This document shows positions 60,115 to 64,000 of a DNA stretch of 64,000 nucleotides, one piece after another. Made by a program: the position numbers and the translations under genes. The notes under the pieces were generated by a model that was not told where the DNA came from, searched no databases, and saw only the letters and a program-made list of their open reading frames with translations. The stretch's first letter is position 1; each line of letters starts with the position of its first letter. Source of the DNA: an uncultured Rhodospirillaceae bacterium (GTDB lineage: Bacteria; Pseudomonadota; Alphaproteobacteria; Rhodospirillales; UBA2165); contig CAJWAR010000012.1 of assembly GCA_913020445.1 (NCBI GenBank), forward strand, positions 24,996 through 88,995, given 5' to 3'.

Positions 60115-61359
60115 ATGAATATGGCTCAAAGCATAAAACGTCTATCACCTAGAAGAGTAGCAACTGAAACCGAGCGAGGCTTCCACGCTGATGGCGGCGG
60201 ACTTTATCTGCAGGTAAGTAAATTTGATACGAAGTCTTGGGTGTTCCGGTTCACTCTGAATAAGCGATCACGCGAGATGGGGCTTGGCCCATTGCATACC
60301 GTGTCATTGGCTGATGCTAGGGAGGAGGCGCTGAAGTGCCGCAAGCTGGTGCGTGAGGGCATTGATCCGATTGAGCAGCGCAAATCCATCCGAGGACAAG
60401 CACTGGCTGAAGCAGTAAAGGTCATGACGTTCAAGGCATGTGCAGATAAATACATCAGCGCCCACAGCGCTGGCTGGAAAAACGTGAAACACGCTACCCA
60501 ATGGACTAATACTCTCAACACGTATGCTTATCCAATCTTTGGTGATCTCCCTGTACAGGCAGTAGATACAGGTCTGGTTATGAAGGTTCTTGAACCTATC
60601 TGGTCCACCAAGACAGAAACCGCTGGACGTGTACGAGGCCGAATTGAAAACATACTGGACTGGGCAACGGTCAGAAAGTATCGCGAGGGCGAGAACCCTG
60701 CTCGCTGGAAAGGTCATCTGGATACCTTATTACCAGCACGTTCAAAAGTTCAGAAGGTTAAGCATCACGCAGCCCTGCCTTATGATGAAATAGGCACTTT
60801 TATAAAAGAACTCCGCAAACAAAAGGGTATCTCTGCCCGTGGCTTAGAGTTCTTGATATTAACGGTTGCGCGTACGGGCGAGGCGATTAAGGCGACATGG
60901 GATGAGTTTGATTTTGAAAAAGCCTTGTGGGTAATTCCTGCTGACCGAATGAAGGCAGATAAAGAGCATCGGGTGCCTTTGTCATCTGCCGCGCTTGATG
61001 TGCTAGCGGGGTTAAAAGTTAACGCTGTGAATGATTACGTTTTCCCCGGCATGAAACGAACTACCTCCCTCAGTAATATGGCTTTTCTGCAATTATTAAA
61101 GCGTATGGATCACCATGATCTTACTGTTCACGGTTTTCGCTCGACATTCCGGGACTGGGCAGCCGAACGTACCGGCTACTCCAATGAGGTGGCAGAGATG
61201 GCATTGGCCCATGCCGTGGGCGATAAAGTTGAGGCCGCTTACCGGCGCGGCGACTTGTTAAAAAAACGGGTGCGGATCATGGAAGACTGGGCCACTTTCT
61301 GTTCAACAGTGCAGGATGGCGGCGGCGAGGTTGTCCCGATCCGAGGATCAGGCCAATGA
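60115..61359 (+). CDS. Tyrosine integrase of a tRNA-Ser genomic island
   Basis: P4-type site-specific recombinase, 414 residues. An N-terminal DUF4102-like arm-binding domain (residues 10-95, with GFHADGGGLYLQV) and a core-binding domain (100-200) precede the catalytic domain. The catalytic residues are R253, K280, H339-G-F-R342, H366 and nucleophile Y376. The start could be 60115 or the second ATG at 60121. It lies 148 bases after the tRNA, pointing into the island, and overlaps the next gene by 4 bases. Confidence 0.95.
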   Translation: MNMAQSIKRLSPRRVATETERGFHADGGGLYLQVSKFDTKSWVFRFTLNKRSREMGLGPLHTVSLADAREEALKCRKLVREGIDPIEQRKSIRGQALAEAVKVMTFKACADKYISAHSAGWKNVKHATQWTNTLNTYAYPIFGDLPVQAVDTGLVMKVLEPIWSTKTETAGRVRGRIENILDWATVRKYREGENPARWKGHLDTLLPARSKVQKVKHHAALPYDEIGTFIKELRKQKGISARGLEFLILTVARTGEAIKATWDEFDFEKALWVIPADRMKADKEHRVPLSSAALDVLAGLKVNAVNDYVFPGMKRTTSLSNMAFLQLLKRMDHHDLTVHGFRSTFRDWAAERTGYSNEVAEMALAHAVGDKVEAAYRRGDLLKKRVRIMEDWATFCSTVQDGGGEVVPIRGSGQ

Positions 61360-61907
61360 CGGATAAACTTGATGATAAATACTACAGCCTTTGCCCGGAT
61401 GGCCGACACAGTTCGTTTGAAAGTGAAGCTAGACAAATTGCCGATCTAACTTCAGGTATCGATGGAGAGATGCAGTCAATTAGACCTCCCAGCAAAGTTA
61501 AAAGTGAACTAAAAAATCTCAGCAAAACTCTTTGTAAATTATCTTTGGAGGCCCAATCTAGTCTCTGGGAAATGGCTGACGATGGATCGAGCTACAGTCC
61601 CTCATCAGATATGCTCCTACGAATAGAGATGGCGCTTGCGCGGATACCAGAGGGGCGCCCGAAGAAAGATGAAGTTCGTTATTATTTGGGTGTGAACGCG
61701 GTAAATTTATGGTGGTCCCACAGTGGAGATATTGAAGCCAACGATTTTGTAGATTTCCTCGAATATTTAATCGAGGAAGCTGGTTTCGAGGCCAAAGACG
61801 GAGGGAAGGCGAGAATTGACAGTGTTGCGTTGGCCGACCAAATGAGAAAGAAATTCGAGGATTGCGGTCCTCCACGCTTTGAAAAGTCTAAGTTTTTCAC
61901 CACCTAA
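61356..61907 (+). CDS. Hypothetical island protein
   Basis: 183 residues, soluble, with no membrane segment. I do not recognise the family. The middle part (VRYYLGVNAVNLWWSHSGDIEANDFVDFLEYLIEEAGF) is helical and looks folded. Its start overlaps the integrase stop (ATGA), so the two proteins are made together, suggesting an accessory role in excision, integration or control. AT-richer codon use than the flanking housekeeping genes fits transfer. Confidence 0.75.
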   Translation: MTDKLDDKYYSLCPDGRHSSFESEARQIADLTSGIDGEMQSIRPPSKVKSELKNLSKTLCKLSLEAQSSLWEMADDGSSYSPSSDMLLRIEMALARIPEGRPKKDEVRYYLGVNAVNLWWSHSGDIEANDFVDFLEYLIEEAGFEAKDGGKARIDSVALADQMRKKFEDCGPPRFEKSKFFTT

Positions 61908-61918
61908 ACCCTCAGATA

Positions 61919-61947
61919 AATGAACTACCCGATTTCGGCAGTTCATT
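61919..61947. other. Hairpin after the hypothetical island gene
   Basis: AATGAACT/AGTTCATT plus inner C-G pairs form a stem 12 bases after the stop codon. No T-run follows on the plus strand. It may be a weak terminator or an operator for the next gene. Confidence 0.5.
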
Positions 61948-61979
61948 AAATGCCCAGTTCGTTGACACTCTCTATATTT

Positions 61980-62011
61980 CGTTCATGTGCGGTAAAAATC
62001 GCCGCTGAACG
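61980..62011. promoter_or_regulatory. Hairpin directly before the AlpA-like gene
   Basis: Stem CGTTCA/TGAACG continues as GCGG/CCGC around an A-rich loop. It ends just before the GGAG ribosome-binding site of the AlpA-like gene, so it could be an operator or a translational control structure. Confidence 0.5.
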
Positions 62012-62024
62012 AATGGAGATGACA

Positions 62025-62231
62025 ATGTCAATTGAACACAGTCCCAACCGCTTACGTCCGATCAACTGGCGTGTGAACGAGTTCTGCAAAGCCCACGGGT
62101 TTGGCCGGACGAAATTTTACGAGCTAGTCGCCGCCGGAAAGATTGAAGTAACCAAGTGCGGCAGCAACTCGCTCATCACAGACCCCGAAGCACAACGCTT
62201 TCAAACAGCTTTAGAAGCCGGGGAAATATGA
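62025..62231 (+). CDS. AlpA-like helix-turn-helix regulator or excisionase
   Basis: 68-residue DNA-binding protein of the MerR/AlpA-excisionase type (WRVNEFCKAHGFGRTKFYELVAAGKI, ending in a DPEAQRFQTAL helix). The start at 62025 is chosen because GGAG lies 6 bases upstream; ATG at 62019 is an alternative. Such proteins commonly control the integrase or act as directionality factors in tRNA-linked islands. Confidence 0.82.
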   Translation: MSIEHSPNRLRPINWRVNEFCKAHGFGRTKFYELVAAGKIEVTKCGSNSLITDPEAQRFQTALEAGEI

Positions 62232-62283
62232 TGAGCTTCATCCCTCAATCTTAATCAAACCCGTTAGCGGTGAGCATGAAATA

Positions 62284-62315
62284 TGCCCCGCACTGCGACC
62301 AACAGATACGGGGCA
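62284..62315 (+). promoter_or_regulatory. Hairpin in the leader of the primase-like gene
   Basis: TGCCCCG/CGGGGCA with an 18-base loop ends 17 bases before the start codon. No T-run follows. It may be an RNA control element or an operator. Confidence 0.45.
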
Positions 62316-62332
62316 AAATAAGGATATTTCAG

Positions 62333-64000
62333 ATGAATAGTATAGCAAAAAATACGAGTAAATTAAAGGCCGATAGCCAAAAATATTCCACCGACTACGT
62401 GACACTTTTAACCGTTGAAGGGCGTGGCAACAAGCTCGTCAGGCGGATCAAGGATGGCGAAGCCAGAAAAAAAGCCGGGCCACCAATCTCAGAAGCTGTT
62501 GCCCAAACAATTCACGTTAAAACCCGCAAGGCAATGACCCGGCTCCTCCGTAAAATTGGTAAGAAACCTAACAAAGTTTTGAACCTCGGATATGTACCCG
62601 GCACGGAGCCTGATGGTGCCAAAGACACCGGAGAACCTTATAAGATCGTCTCGCAGAAGATTATGGCTAAAGCAATTGGTGTTGATCATGAAACGCCGGA
62701 GGGGCATGAAGCAGTTCTAGGCTGGCATGAGGTAAACGGCGAAAATTCAATCTGCCGCCTGAAATCAAATTTCGCTCCATCATCATGGTGCCTACTTGAT
62801 ATCGATGCTGTGCGCGGAATGCCAGATAACCTAGCGAGTATGGACAGCGATGATCGGCTCGACGCTCTAGCTGATGTTATTCCCAGATTTGAAAAGTCCG
62901 GTGTGGTTATCGTGCCATCGACAACTGGCCGGGTCCTTGTCGATGGTGTGCCTATGGATGCCACTGGTGAACATTTTTACATCCAACTAAAGGACGCCAG
63001 CGATTTGGAACGGTTTGGCGCGGTTCTATTACAGCGATCATTGTTATCCGGTTACGGATTTATGCGTCCCCGATATTCTAAAAGTGAACCAGACATAATT
63101 GTATCTCACATACCGTGGGGCATCGCCGATCCGACGACATTCTCTTGTGAACGTCTGGTCTATGACGGTTCACCCACGGTTCGGGGAGAGGGGCTGGAAA
63201 TCGCGGATGCCAATATTGAGTGCCTTAAAGGCGGACGGCTTGATACCAGTCTATTACCTGATCTAACTGAGGAGGAGGCTGCTACCTATGCCGAGAAGAC
63301 GGGACAACGCATTAATAAGGAACGCCGGACCGAAAGTATAATGGGTGCGGATGGTCAGATCATTAAGCACCAAGTTTATCGTTTTGGTGCTGTTGATAAT
63401 CGCCATCTCAAAATGGACACTCAGATTGAAACGAATGCTGGCCTCATAACGGTGGAAGAATATTGGAAAGGTAGTCAGGGAAAACTCCGTTGCCAAACCC
63501 CATTCCGCGAAAGTTCTTCTTGGAATGGCATCCTTAACCGCCATAAAGACTACACACCGTTCGTTTACGACAACGGTATCCGCGTCCGGTATGTTCTGCC
63601 GCCGGAACTTGTCCGTAAATACCGCGCAGATATCTATATGGGTCGATTGGCCCTGCTCAAATCAGACGAAGTTAAGAAAATATGGACCGACGGCCTTCGT
63701 TGGATGGAACCTGCTGAACGTGAGAAAATCCGTCATCGGGTCCACAAACTAACAGACGTTGGTCTCAAAGAGTTATCGGCGGAGCTAAAGTCAGCAGAAA
63801 ATCGCTGGAAAGCTGAAGATATTAAGGCCGCGAACGAAAGGCTAAAAGCTGAAATCAAGGACAGTGGCAGAACAGCCATCATGGTCGATAGCATAGACCT
63901 CGACGACGTAGTGCGTCGGGTGGAAAAGACCTTATTTGTTGACCTGTTTGGCACCCCAGTGATGTCCCACGGCGACAGACTGGTTTGCGTTCGTATGATG
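62333..64000 (+). CDS. Primase-like island replication protein (partial, runs off the window)
   Basis: An open frame of 556 codons with no stop before the window end. The start ATG at 62333 has an AAGGA site. Residues 150-290 resemble an archaeo-eukaryotic-type primase: LLDIDA (D156, D158), then TGEHFYI with H214, then PTTFSCERLVYDG. A second region, CQTPFRESSSWNGILN with PFVYDNG near 388-415, recalls segments found in island-encoded primase/helicase proteins. A helicase domain may follow outside the window. It probably replicates or maintains the island. The assignment is from motifs only. Confidence 0.6.
   Translation, partial: MNSIAKNTSKLKADSQKYSTDYVTLLTVEGRGNKLVRRIKDGEARKKAGPPISEAVAQTIHVKTRKAMTRLLRKIGKKPNKVLNLGYVPGTEPDGAKDTGEPYKIVSQKIMAKAIGVDHETPEGHEAVLGWHEVNGENSICRLKSNFAPSSWCLLDIDAVRGMPDNLASMDSDDRLDALADVIPRFEKSGVVIVPSTTGRVLVDGVPMDATGEHFYIQLKDASDLERFGAVLLQRSLLSGYGFMRPRYSKSEPDIIVSHIPWGIADPTTFSCERLVYDGSPTVRGEGLEIADANIECLKGGRLDTSLLPDLTEEEAATYAEKTGQRINKERRTESIMGADGQIIKHQVYRFGAVDNRHLKMDTQIETNAGLITVEEYWKGSQGKLRCQTPFRESSSWNGILNRHKDYTPFVYDNGIRVRYVLPPELVRKYRADIYMGRLALLKSDEVKKIWTDGLRWMEPAEREKIRHRVHKLTDVGLKELSAELKSAENRWKAEDIKAANERLKAEIKDSGRTAIMVDSIDLDDVVRRVEKTLFVDLFGTPVMSHGDRLVCVRMM

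Noticed and set aside
61962..61990. Promoter for the AlpA-like gene based on a perfect TTGACA
   Set aside because: No acceptable -10 element lies 15-19 bases downstream, so the -35 match alone was not enough.
59876..64000. Known anti-phage system inside the island
   Set aside because: Only integration and replication-type genes are visible. No nuclease, reverse transcriptase, Cas or other defence domain is seen before the window ends.

Overview
The window is a contiguous piece of an alphaproteobacterial chromosome, probably from a Rhodospirillales-like lineage. I infer this from the collinear block ffh-rpsP-rimM-trmD-rplS-leuC-leuD-leuB-asd, then sdhCDAB, mdh and sucCDAB. A complete ccmA-I cytochrome c maturation cluster, PhaR-controlled polyhydroxyalkanoate genes, a PraR/PhrR-type regulator and paired NnrU-like proteins fit the same placement. 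No species can be named from sequence reading alone.

Layout. 1-13.8 kb is mostly minus strand and holds TCA-cycle and respiratory genes: sucB (first codons only), sucA, sucD, sucC, mdh, zapE and sdhBADC. A TVP38-type membrane protein, a TerB-domain protein, a BrnT/BrnA toxin-antitoxin pair and a PaiB-type flavoprotein are interspersed. 13.8-15.25 kb has no convincing gene. It contains an AT-rich patch with two perfect DnaA boxes and about 1 kb of unexplained, hairpin-containing sequence. 15.2-24.3 kb holds a response regulator, then asd, leuBDC and the translation/SRP operon on the minus strand. That operon starts with a promoter, a leader and an intrinsic terminator placed just before ffh. 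24.8-32.2 kb (plus) holds two XRE regulators, an iron-sulfur protein, dapF-mtaB-ftsY and a degenerate chemoreceptor-like protein. 32.3-38.4 kb (minus) holds pgk, a DUF1223 protein, acnA and wrbA. A probable small RNA is transcribed divergently from acnA. 38.5-45.8 kb (plus) holds a NIPSNAP protein and the ccmABCDEFGHI operon. 45.9-50.5 kb holds a DHH phosphoesterase, an MscS channel, DUF983 and VUT membrane proteins and a membrane-bound spermidine-synthase-like protein. 50.5-54.3 kb is the PHA locus: a MaoC hydratase, phaR, a phasin and phaC, with three matching palindromic operators. 54.5-59.8 kb holds yggT, a DUF167 protein, folD, two NnrU proteins, lepA and a hypothetical membrane protein.

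From 59.9 kb to the end, tRNA-Ser(GGA) is followed by a tyrosine integrase, a hypothetical gene, an AlpA-like regulator and a large primase-like gene cut by the window end. This is the left end of an integrated genomic island, and most of its cargo lies outside the window.

The conserved genes are ordinary central metabolism and translation. The most distinctive signals are the DnaA-box cluster with the adjacent non-coding block, the acnA-divergent small RNA, the ffh leader terminator, the PhaR operator array, low-complexity tails on Mdh, S16 and L19, the degenerate chemoreceptor and the island. I did not find a clearly new multi-gene system inside the window.
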